Positions 10,300-21,011 of a DNA stretch of 64,000 nt are shown here, in pieces (positions within the stretch are counted from its first letter, which is position 1; each line of letters begins with the position of its first letter). Source of the DNA: Campanula takesimana. Taxonomy: Eukaryota > Streptophyta > Magnoliopsida > Asterales > Campanulaceae. The stretch is from NCBI GenBank assembly GCA_026119855.1, contig JAOWBW010000076.1, positions 806,001-870,000 on the forward strand. Direction: 5' to 3'. The translations under genes were made by a program, and so were the position numbers. Under the pieces are notes generated by a model, which worked only from the letters and a program-made list of their open reading frames with translations, was not told where the DNA came from and made no database searches.

Positions 10300-13132
10300 A
10301 ATGCTTTTAAGAATGCAATGCTTACATCCTTAGATTCAAATTTCCATTATTTACGTTATACTCATTATTTTGTTCTTCCAAGATAAGGATATAAAGTCCC
10401 ATTTATATGATTAGCAATACAATAAAGCAAATCATATTTAATGGAACACTTTCTTATTCGAAATAAGAAATATCCATAATCTTCTAATGAAGAAACCAAA
10501 ATAATATTTCTACTTAAAATGGGAACATCATAACATTTGTTCAAAACAAATATGAACCCATTAGGTGAAGACACTTCGCAAGTTCCTATGAATAATGTCG
10601 CAACCTTTGCATCATTATCAACACATAGGTTAATCTTTACACTTTTAAGTAGTCTTTCTATTTCTCAAGTCTTACACATTTATACAAATGTGGGATCCAT
10701 ATTTGGTATCCAATACCCAAGAACTTAGATGTAGAAAAATAAACATAAATACTTGAAGTGGTAGTCCTACTGCACTTCCTTTTGATCTTTTAATTCAAAT
10801 TGTAATTCTTCCAATGGTCAATTATATTGCCATGGTAGCAATTACATCTTTTGGATTTTAGGTTTTAGCCACAAATATTTCCTTAAGCTTAACAACTCTT
10901 TTTTTGCCTTTATCTTAAATCCTTGTCCATATTAACCTTTAGAATTTGAGAAGGTTTCCATTTGATATTAAGACATAGCATTTTAAACATCAAATGTCGC
11001 TTACGAATTAATATCAAATCCGTTTGTTAGTTCCAAACTATCATGATAACCAAGCCAACTAAGGTAATTAATATGTCTTTCCATGTTCAAAACATGAGAG
11101 CTTATTAATATACCTTTCATTCATCACATGAATGTTAGGCTCTTAATCAATCTCAAACTTTATTTGCCTTTCTTGCTTGTAGGAACGCTTCCTACATAAT
11201 TGCTTATCGCATAAGCATTCATATGTTTCAGATACTTCTAAAGTTCTAAACATATGGTAGCAAGTCGTAGAACAATTGACATCCATAGATTCATCCACAT
11301 GATTCTAATTAATGTCTTTGTCCGTCTTTAGATTTCTTAGGAATATGATTTATTAAGAATTCATAACTTCCGTTCTTGCTTTAGAACAATTCTTAAGCTC
11401 ATGACTAGGTCAATGAAGTTAATCTTATTCTTCTCTTTAAGTGGGGTCAATTGCAGTAATTAATCATGATTATAGTTTAAGACATTCTACAAAATATGCA
11501 AATAAATATACACTTATATTTCATACCATTATCATTTAGAGACATTCAATGTATTTCATAAATACTCCCACTAAATTATACACCTTCAAATATAACTCTT
11601 GTATAATATAATTTAAGTAGGCTAAGATTCAACTTTAATTTAATTTCAAGTCCGCTTTGGCGATACTGCACAAAATTAAATTAATTAGGTAGACAACTCT
11701 TTGTCAATCATATCATATATGATTCTTAGATCCTTTATGAGATTTGTTAGGCATCTTATGTCAGACATGTTTTAATCTCATCGTGTGCCTTAGGCCCAAA
11801 ACTTTGTCTTTTGATAGCCTAATTAAGTCAAACCACGTTAAACGCATAGGAAACTCTCATTCCTCATCTTGCTCATACACTGATAGAATTAATGCACCTC
11901 GCTTTGGCAGAGCCCACATAAAAATACCCGGTGTACTCACAAGTGTTTTAATAATAGATTGACACATGACTTAAATTTTAAAGAAGGTTCTTTGCATAGA
12001 GATATGCATCATATATTTAATTATGTCAAACATAATATAATATAGTCTTTGCATAATCAATGTTAACTAATCAAATTAATTAGCAGAAGCAAAATCTTGT
12101 GATTTAATTATGAAGCAACTTTATGGGGACGGAATCTAAATTATATGTAAACAATTTACAGATTGGATATTTCATTCGCATTCCCAGAAACAAGGCGTAA
12201 GCCTGCCATTGGTCCATGCAATGAATTAATCCATATTTAGTTTCTTTCTCTTGCAAACAATTTGCACTTTGCTCATAGGGTTAAATTCTGAAACTTTGTT
12301 TCTGCAGAACATCTATAGATTGAGAGCACAAAACGTACGGTCGAAACTAAGCCAAAAGGCATCCGCAATCCCGTACTAAGATCAAGAAACCAAGTAACCT
12401 TTGTATACGACCGATACTCAGCCAAAAGGCATCCACAATTCCGTATAGAAAAATAACTTGTTTCATGATCATTCATTGTCTCAACAATTTCATAGACTAC
12501 AGCAATTCTGAACTCTTCAGAACTCTGATTTCTGCAATTTTCTGGATTAAATCATATTTCAGGAAACACAGTTTCGAAAACCAGCCGTCTGAAACCAGAT
12601 TCACTTCCCGATTCGAATTCTGTAAATGATTTACAGAACAATCAGAAAATCCAGAAAACAAAACGAAACTGTCCAGAAAAACTGAATCAGCCGTACGGCT
12701 CTGTGGGAGGCGTACACCACCACAGCCGCCGTACGGTGACCCATTCCAGTTTCCTCAGATTTCCAGAATTTCAAAATTCGATCAATCCCGATATCGTGTT
12801 CATACATAATCAAATTACAGAAAACACGAAAATACAGATTACGAATTTAACTAGATCTAATCAATATCATGAATAAACAATTTATAACATATACAAATTA
12901 GATCTAAATCATCAATACACATAATCTAATTATTTATTGATGATCTAAACATGCGATTATACATATGAATCTAATTAATATTACAATCACATAATCCCCA
13001 TATTAACATGCTCATAGATTTTATATCTCATATATAAAACTCAAAACACACATTCATCTTATTATCATGTAGATATCATATAATCGAATTAAACAATTTC
13101 AACATGATATACTAAAATAATCAACAACGAAC
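10300..13132 (-). other. Decayed gag/leader region of copia B
   Basis: No open frame longer than about 70 codons and no zinc knuckle that I can recognise. By position this should hold the PR, gag and 5' leader of element B. It contains GCCGTACGGC palindrome modules (see separate entries). Confidence 0.55.
12685..12750. repeat. GCCGTACGGC palindrome module, copy 2
   Basis: A perfect palindrome at 12690-12699, then GGCGTACACCACCACAG and GCCGTACGGTG. Flanked by CCAGAAAAACTG and CCATTCCAG. Same order of motifs as the LTR copy. Confidence 0.75.
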
Positions 13133-13147
13133 GGGGCTCTGATACCA
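13133..13147 (-). other. PBS of copia B (tRNA-iMet type)
   Basis: The reverse complement is TGGTATCAGAGCCCC, the classical plant copia primer-binding site, one base inside the LTR. Confidence 0.9.
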
Positions 13148-13148
13148 C

Positions 13149-14555
13149 TGTTGGGTTTTGATGCATCATGCGCAGTGGAATAACAGATAAAATCAAACAC
13201 CCAAGAGCCCGAATACGTGCATGTTGATTAAATTAAATACAAGATGAAAGAAACTAACCCTTGAAGATCGCATCCATGAACACGGACTTTAAGGTGCTAA
13301 AGGAAACACCTTCCATCGGTATCCACACGTCGAACGGATATCAAGAACACCTTCTTGATCTGGATTGCTAGACCCAAGGCTTGATGAAGAAACGATTTCT
13401 TCGTATGAATTATCTTGATTCATTGATTATTGTATTTTGATGATCATGGATCATTAAATAAATAATCCTACCTCTTTATGATTTATTGTTTCTAAAACAA
13501 TTGTTTGTGATTTCCAAAAATCACTATTAGAGGCTGTCAAACCCGGATGTATATCAAATATAAGGGTTTGACCTAATTCCGTTTGGGATTGGGATTCCTT
13601 TTCTGTTCAGAAAACTGAACAAACTGGTCTGTTACAGGCATAGCAGCCGTACGGCTCCTTTGGAGCCGTACTCCACCATTGTAGCCGTACTCCACCATTG
13701 TAGCCATACGGTGGCCAGTCCAGAAATCCCCGATTTTAGCCTTTTTCAAATCCGCTCTATTGTGTGTGACCCAATAGGATTATACTATGTTGAAAACAAG
13801 TCCGAACAAGTCAGAACCCGTAAGTCATAAGCGGACTCTAGCAAGCCATTATGACTACCCAATTAGTATAACTTTAAAAGCCCAAAGTAACCTTATAGAA
13901 CATATCACAATCCCTTTGTCACACGATATCATATTGGACATAAGTCATGGTCCACGTCAACTATGTTGTCCAATGCTTTCTCGATCTCGAGTAGATTGAT
14001 ATGAGAAAATATCATTGAACACTTCAATTCATTTGGGTACGGCCGTACACTATTATCAACCTTACTCATCGAGTGGCCAAACAGATATCTCTCTTGAGAG
14101 AGGGACAAATCCCATCTTGGCTTATCATTCTTTCCTACAAGAATCCAATTATGCCAATCGTAGCCTTTATAATTTCCCGGTTAGGGGTAGCGTTTGAGTA
14201 CGTCAAACATAATGTTCATCATGTGGAAGAATATGATAATCTCAGGTCTAAGGATAAATGATATAACTATTATGAGATTTAATTTTGACATTTGACCATG
14301 GCATAAATCTCATAACGGGTCTATCCAGTACTTGTTCTCTAACATGTACCCACAAGTTTAATCTGTATCCTATGCGCTATAATCATCATATGATTATCCA
14401 TTAAACTCATGCTATCCCTTCATAAGTGATAGGGACAATGATTATTATAATAAACATGCAAAAGATATAATAATCGGGTTTGTTATCTCTATAAATACGA
14501 AGCTATGATATAACGCATAGGCCTTTCTCAAGGGCTTAGGGCATAATATCCAACA
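13149..14555 (-). repeat. 5' LTR of copia element B (1407 bp)
   Basis: Plus-strand ends TGTTGG...CCAACA form an inverted terminal pair. The inner end lies one base from the PBS. It contains the GCCGTACGGC module at 13646-13715. Confidence 0.85.
13640..13720. repeat. GCCGTACGGC palindrome module, copy 3 (in LTR)
   Basis: A perfect palindrome at 13646-13655, then GGAGCCGTACTCCACCATTG twice in tandem and a final CCATACGGTGGCCAG. The arms GCCGTACGGCTCC / GGAGCCGTAC can fold on each other. Confidence 0.75.
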
Positions 14556-17275
14556 CGAATGAGGTATACATGTCGAAATTATGGCACATGAGACTCGGAC
14601 ATGTTGGAGAAAAGCCCCTGCAGACTTTGGTGAATCAAGGCGTGCTCAAAGGTGCCAAAACTGGCAAAGTTGAATTTTGTGAACATTGTGTCTACGGAAA
14701 GCATAGAAGGGTGAAGTTTGGCACTGCGGTTCATAGAACCAAAGGTGTGTTGGATTATGTTCACTCGGATGTATGGGGTCCTACGAAGAATGCTTCATTG
14801 GGTGGAAAAAGGTGGTTCGTCACCTTTATTGATGATTACTCTAGGAGAGTTTGGATGTACCCCATGATGCACAAGCACGAGGTTCTTAGTTTCTTCCTTG
14901 AATGGAAGAAAATGGTGGAGAACCAGATGGTCCGTAAGATTAAGAAGCTGCGATCAGATAATGGTGGTGAGTACAAGTATGATCCATTCTTGGAAGTGTG
15001 TAAAAATGAGGGCATTGTTAGACACTTCACTATTCCTGGCAAGCCGCAACAGAATGGAGTTGCAGAAAGGATGAATCAGACCTTGGTGTAAAAGGTCTGT
15101 TTCATGCTATCCCAAGCGGGTTTGAGTAAGGCATTTTGGGCTGAGGATCTCAACTATGCAGCTGAGTTGGTGAATCGGTTGCCTACAACTGGAAATGGAG
15201 AGAAGATACCTCTTAAAGTATGGTGTGGTGAACCATTCAGAGATTATGACCAATTGCACATCTTTGGATGCCCTGCATATTATCAGGTTGATGATTCGAA
15301 GTTGGACCCTCGAGCAAAGAAATCCAAATTTATGGGCTTCAGCAGTGGTGTAAAGGGTTTTAGGTTGTGGTGCCCTGAAACAAGAAAGATCGTCAAAAGC
15401 TGAGATGTGACATTTGATGAGTCTGTGATGACTTTGAAGAAGGAAGAGAAAGAAAATGAAGCCCCCAAGTAGGTACAAAAAGTTTTATTTAATCATGTTG
15501 TTAAGCTTGTATTTGAAAATGTTGAACAGGTGGAGGAGAGTTTGGATAACTCCAATCAGGTGGAGCCAATCCACAATGAGGATGAAAATGAACAGGATGC
15601 TGAACCTGAGTACTCTATTGCAAGAGATAGACCTCAAAGAGAGACTCGTAGACCTGCTCGATTTGATGATATGGTTGCATATGCTCTTCCGATGATTGAA
15701 GAAGTTCCCAGTAGCTATAAAGAAGCTATTAAGAGTTCTGATAATTCGAGATGGCAAGAGGCTATGGATGAGGAAATGAAGTCCTTGAAGAAAAATCAGA
15801 CTTGGGATTTGGTGAAGCTTCCGAAGGGTAAGAAAGCAATTGGGTGCAATTGGGTGTTTGCAAAGAAATATGACACTCTTGGGATTCGTTATAAGGCTCG
15901 GTTGGTGGCGAAAGGTTATGCACAAAAGGAAGGGGTAGACTACAACGAGATATTTTCTCCGGTTGTAAAGCATTCGTCTATCCGGATATTATTGGCATTG
16001 GTTGCTCAATTTGATCTTGAGCTTGCACAGTTAGATGTCAAAACTGCTTTCTTACATGGAGATTTGGAGGAGGAGATCTATATGACCCAACCAGATGGTT
16101 TTAAAGTTGCTGGTAAAGAAAATTGGGCTCGCAAATTGAAGAAGTCATTGTATGGACTTAAACAGTCTCCTCGACAGTGGTATAAGAGATTTAATTAGTT
16201 TGTGGTGGAGCATGATTATACTCGCAGCCATTTTGACCACTGTGTGTATTTTTGAAAACTCAAAGATGGATCCTTCATTTATTTGCTCTTGTATGTTGAT
16301 GACATGTTGATAGCATCCAAGAGCAAGGTGGAGATCGATAAATTGAAGGCTCAGCTGTCAAAGGAACTTGAGATGATGGATTTGGGTGAAGCACATAGGA
16401 TACTTGAGATGGAAATCCACTGAGATCGAGGAAGTGGTACTGTTCGGTTGACTCAGTCACAATATTTGAAAAAGGTGTTAGCAAGATTTGGCATGAATGG
16501 TTCGACAAAACCGGTTGGTACACCGCTCGCTCCTCACTTCAAATTAAGTGCTTCGATGTGTCCTAGCTCAAATAAAGAGGAAAAGTTGATGGAAAATGTT
16601 CCATATGCAAATGCCGTTGGTGCTTTGATGTATGCTATGGTTTACACCCGGCCAGATATCGCTCAAGTTATAAGCATTGTTAGTCGATATATGCACAATC
16701 CAGGAAAAGGGCATTGGCAAGCTGTTAAGTAGATTTTGAGGTACATTCATGGTACAATTGATGTTGGTATCAAGTTTTAGAAGCAAGAAAAACTTGAGCT
16801 TGATAAACTTGTGGTCGGATATGTGGATTCGGACTATGCTGGTGATTTGGATATGCGTCGATCTACTACTGGTTATGTATTCACTATGGCTGGTGGACCA
16901 GTTTGTTGACGTTCTGTACTCCAGTCCATATTTGCATTGTCTACCACCGAAGCAGAGTATATGGCAGTCACAGAAGCTTTTAAGGAAGCTATTTGGATGC
17001 ATGGGTTGGTGAATGACTTGGGGATTTTGCATCAACACGTTAGTGTGTTTTGTGATAGCCAGAGTGCTATTTGTTTATCGAAAAACCAAGTGCACCATGC
17101 CCGTACGAAGCATATTGATGTTCACTTTCATTTTGTTCGTGAAATTGTCAATGAAGGTGACATTCGGTTATTGAAGATTGGGACTGCTGATAACCCTGCT
17201 GATATGTTAACGAGGGTGGTCACTCGGGATAAATTTGCGCATTGTTTGGATTTGATCAACATTGGTCGAAGATGA
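14556..17275 (+). pseudogene. Copia A pol: GAG-pre-integrase, integrase, RT, RNase H (in-frame stops)
   Basis: The whole stretch reads in one frame with no frameshift. Domains in order: GAG-pre-integrase with RLGH and CEHC zinc ligands (14570 on); integrase core with HSDVWGP, LRSDNGGEY and QQNGVAER, so all three D, D, E residues are present; RT with TWDLVKLP, QLDVKTAFLHGDLEEEIYM and LYVDDML; RNase H with DSDYAG, STTEAEYM and CDSQSA. It is broken by about nine in-frame stops (including 15089, 15401, 15470, 16196, 16421, 16730 and 16907). Most replace conserved Arg, Gln or Trp codons by a single C-to-T or G-to-A change. The natural end is 17273-17275. Dead as a protein source. Confidence 0.9.
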
Positions 17276-17340
17276 TAGCCGGAGGTCTTGGTGGCAACCT
17301 GACCCAGTTTTGCAGTTGGAACTTTCGCCAAGGTGGACAT

Positions 17341-17603
17341 TGTTGAAAAGTTGGCTCAAGTTATAGACTATTCTAGGATCATTATCCTTTTGACATTCAT
17401 CATTATCCATATGGTGAATGTATGATGGCTTTTGGTGTTTCCCAAGAAACACTTTGGTGTTCCATTTCTCTCTTGATACATCCTTATCCTTGGATGGTTT
17501 GTGCCTATAAATAGGCTTTGGTAGTAGGCTTTCAAGCATCGTGGGAAGTTGTGAGAAAACATTTAGAGTGTTAAAACATTTTGTGAGAGAGAGAGACACA
17601 TTT
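17341..17603 (+). repeat. 5' portion of element A 3' LTR
   Basis: Begins TGTTGAAAAGTTGG directly after the PPT and contains a TATA-like CCTATAAATAGG near 17505. Homology to element C's LTR starts abruptly at 17604, marking the insertion edge. Confidence 0.8.
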
Positions 17604-18227
17604 CGCAATTCCTTCGCAGAGCAGCACTGAAGGTCTGGGCGGACCTTGACATAAGACCTGGGCGGACCAAGGGGGTCCGGGCGCACCAGACTGAACACCC
17701 CGGCAGTACAAAGCACGTCGGAAATTCTGCATGATAGAGTGGAGTAGATCCGGGCGGACCTTGGAAGGCACCCTGCCGTACCAAGGCCAAGGGTCCGACC
17801 GGACCAAGGTCAACACCCGCCCGGACCAAGACCCCAGATTCCAGTTTCGTGCAGGTTTCAGCAGTTACGTAAAAGGGAAGGTTTTCAAGTCAGTTTCGTA
17901 CTAGAATTCCAAATTCCTATCAGACTTTGAGATAGACTTCACCGGTATAAATAAAGGCCAATAGTCTAGATCAAAATAAGTGATTTTGTCTCAGATAAAT
18001 TATTAGAGTGCTCAGAATAGGTCTGTAATTCTACAGTTACACAGTTAGGAATTTTGTGATCAAAATTCATGTAGCAGTAAGTAATAGTGAGATCTTGTAA
18101 TTGTTTCTCCAGATTGAAAATAATATTCTCTCCCCTCCCCGTGGACGTAGCCAAGTTGGTGAACCACGTATATCGTTGTTCTTGTGATTGCTCGCTTTTC
18201 TTATCAAGTCTTGTTATTGCTCTAACA
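17604..18227 (+). repeat. 5' LTR of copia C, missing its first 62 bp
   Basis: Aligns with 23792-24415 over an identical length of 624 bp, ends TCTAACA, and is followed by the PBS. The GGTCCGGGCGGACC-type module at about 17630-17830 has more CpG-to-TpG changes than the 3' copy. Confidence 0.9.
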
Positions 18228-18229
18228 AG

Positions 18230-18246
18230 TGGTATCAGAGCTCTGG
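18230..18246 (+). other. PBS of copia C
   Basis: TGGTATCAGAGCTCTGG, two bases after the LTR end; tRNA-iMet type. Confidence 0.9.
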
Positions 18247-18307
18247 TATTATCAGAGCTTTGATTCGTGGTTGGAGGTTCAGGGATTCCGCTGCAGAGAA
18301 CAAGAAG

Positions 18308-19682
18308 ATGGGTCAAGGAGCAGATTCGATCAACAAGTTTAATGGGAAGAATAGTTTTTTTCTCTGGCAGATCAAGATGAAGGCTTTGTTGATTGACAAA
18401 GATTTATGGGAACCGTTGGATATTGCAATCAGGGATCGCAAGGATCCCAAGGGTAAGGCAACCACCACAGTAGATACCGCAGAACAGTCAGAGAAGGACA
18501 AGCAAGCAACAGCAAAGGAGGCAGCAACATTGAAGAAGTTGGATCAGAAGGCTCACGCCAAGATCGTCAGACAGTTGGATGATGAGATCCTAACCAATGT
18601 TGCAGGAACAGACTCCGGAAGCGATCTTTGGTTAATGTTGGAAGATATGTATATGACACGTTCATTGACCAACAAGCTATACCTAAAGAAGAAGCTGTAT
18701 GATTATCGGATGACTGAAGGTACGCCCATAAATGATCAGCTTGATAGATTTACTTCTTCATTACTTGAACAGCGTAATATAGGAGTTGTTATGGAAGACG
18801 AGGATGCAGCCTTGCAACTTTTAGTATCTTTACCTATGTCTTATGAACATTATATCGATTAGTGCATAAATCGTAAAGATGATATCTCTCTAGAGGAAGT
18901 GAAAACTTCTCTCAAGACGAGAGAGTTACGTCGAAAGGCGAGTGGGAATAAGGCAGGTACCCAGTCATCAGGTTTGGTTGCTAGTAGTAGCAACAGCAGG
19001 GGTTCTAGTGGGAGGAAGAACAATAAAGGTAATTCTTCAGACAAGAAATGTCCAAAGCCTGGGGATATCTATAATTTCTGCAAGGAGAAAAGGCATTGGA
19101 AGTTCGACTGTCCCAGAAAGAAGCAAGGCAAGGCACCGGTCAGAGCAGAGGCCATGATGGCCAAGGATAGAAGTTTAGATGAGGATTATGATCTAGCTAC
19201 ATCAGAATCAGCACGTGCATCTGACGCATGGATTCTTGATTCAGGAGCATCGTACCATATCAGTCCTAGGAGAGAATGGTTTACTGATTACAGGCAAGTG
19301 GATGGCGGTGAAATAAGCATGGCCAACAGTGCAGTCTACAAGGTAGTTGGTATCGGTTCAATCAAGGTCAGGACTCATGATGGTAAGTTTATCACCTTGA
19401 ACGAGGTTCGACACGTTATGCTTATGACAAAGAATCTGATTTCTCTTAGTCAGTTGAACAGCAAAGGGTTCAGTTTCAAAGGTAAAGGTGAAGCAGTCAG
19501 TGTCTGTAACGGTTCAGAGGTGATACTGAAAGGCCTTAAGCGGGGCTCCTTGTATTTCCTCCAAGGAAGAATGCTTGCAGGGTCAGCTATGGTTGCATCA
19601 TCAGAGGTGAACGAGGGAGATATGTCCAAGCTGTGGCACATCAGGCTCGGGCATATGAGCACTCGAGGGATGCATGAGCTGA
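18308..19682 (+). pseudogene. Copia C gag, zinc knuckle, protease, start of GAG-pre-integrase
   Basis: The start is the ATG at 18308 (MGQGADSINKF), because gag homology (FLWQIKMKALL..DLW) begins just after it. An in-frame TAG at 18860 breaks the frame once, after which it continues to the solo LTR. The gag capsid-like region covers about residues 10-185. The zinc knuckle near 19070-19115 reads NFCKEKRHWKFDCP; the first Cys is lost, so it is probably non-functional. The protease motif ILDSGASYH is near 19230. The frame then enters the GAG-pre-integrase (LWHIRLGHM) and is cut at 19683 by the solo LTR insertion. Confidence 0.88.
19678..19682. other. Left TSD (GCTGA) of the solo LTR
   Basis: Identical to 21012-21016 on the other side of the solo LTR. 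Confidence 0.9.
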
Positions 19683-21011
19683 TGTTGGGTATGCTTACTT
19701 AACACTCCTACTTATGTTATAATTGATTGATACCATCACCTAAGTTTTTAGGGCTGAATATTTGATTTTGAGGTCTCATGTGCAAAATGCTAAAAGTGAT
19801 GCACATGTCCTTCATGCGCAGCACCCTCTGCGCACATCAATGTGCATGGATTTCATGCGCAGCACAGATTTGCCTTGGTCAAATCTTTCATTTCCTGACC
19901 TCACTTTTTATAGCTTGGAAAGCGTCAAGACAAGCTACGCTTTTTGGAATGAGTCAAAGTGCTGATGTGGACAAACGACAAAACGTGCACACTCAGCATA
20001 CATGTAGATAGAGACGCGCCTCATGTTTGAAATTTAAAATGAAGACAGCTGTCATCCTTCTAGAAGAAGTTTGAAGCTCATCCACTTGCTCTGTCTCCAA
20101 CGGCTATAAAGGACAGCTGCGCACCAATCACATTGCGACAACTCATTGTCCTTGCTCTGCTCCCCAACGGCTAGTTCTTGGAGCTCAGCTATAAATAGCA
20201 TGCTCATCCTCATTTTCCAAGTTGCTTGATTTTTTGCTTCCAAAGAGAAACTTTGAATATTTGAAGATTGCTTGCATATTTACAGAATTCTCAAGATCAA
20301 CCTTCATACCTTCATACTCAATCCAAGCCCAGATCCTATAATCCTTTGTAACACCAGAATCTTGTGCTCTCCATCTTATAGATTTAAAGAGCCTAGATTT
20401 CTGACACACACCCACCTCTTGAAGTTCCGATCTCATCGATCATAATTCTAGAGATACATCGGTTATTGTCTAGGATTTTGTTCTTTCATAGATTATAGAT
20501 CTTTGAGTTAGTTTTGTTCTAAACCGCTGTAACTTGTAAACTCTCTCATATAATAAGATCTCCATTAAAAATCCAAGACTAACCATCTTGGTAGAGGATG
20601 TAGATCTTTTCCCGATCGAACCACTCCAAATAGCTTGTCTTTATATTCTGCTTTACATTCTACATTTAAGCTTTTCTGATATATTGTTTTGTTTGATCTT
20701 TGTAGATTGTCTAGCATTGATTGTATTGTGTTTGTGTGCTTTCTGCCTTAGTTCCATTTTGCGCCTCTCTTTAAACTAAATCTAAGTGCGTGCGTATTTA
20801 CACTTCTGCTCATGCCCCCTGCGCATAAGTGATTGCTTTAAATTTCCGCTGTGCATTTCACACTCTTGCTGCACGCTATACTTAGCCAAATTAAGAGTCG
20901 TGCGCATTTGCCATTGATTTGCAAAAGGGTTTGAAAAGAATTTTAAAACGCTATTTACCCCCCCCCCCCCCTAGCATTTTTCATACCCTTGTTGCCCCTT
21001 TGGGACCAACA
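19683..21011. mobile_element. Solo LTR (1329 bp) inside copia C, TSD GCTGA
   Basis: The ends are TGTTGGGT...GGGACCAACA. The 5 bp on the left (19678-19682) and right (21012-21016) are both GCTGA, a perfect target duplication, and taking out the insert plus one duplication restores an uninterrupted GAG-pre-integrase frame. There is no internal region, so it is a solo LTR left by LTR-LTR recombination. It contains many TGCGCA motifs (around 19815-19870, 19990-20025, 20110 and 20790-20910), a G/C homopolymer near 20958 and no genes. Confidence 0.93.

Larger units (their letters stand above)
8568..14555 (-). mobile_element. Copia element B (minus strand), heavily decayed, truncated by the Ogre-like insertion
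   Basis: On the minus strand: LTR (14555 to 13149), a tRNA-iMet-type PBS TGGTATCAGAGC at 13147-13136, a gag-length region, GAG-pre-integrase remnant (10298-10107) and RT remnants (about 9030-8590). The second LTR is missing because the Ogre-like element interrupts the RT/RNase H region at 8568. There are stops in every frame, so this is an old copy. It is inserted in copia element A just upstream of 14556; the predicted target duplication is CGAAT (14556-14560), with its partner outside the window. Confidence 0.8.

Noticed and set aside
17563..17829. Overlapping minus ORFs of 81-88 codons in copia C's LTRs (also 23760-24017)
   Set aside because: Produced by the repeated GGACC module, whose GC-rich repeats lack stops; no protein similarity.
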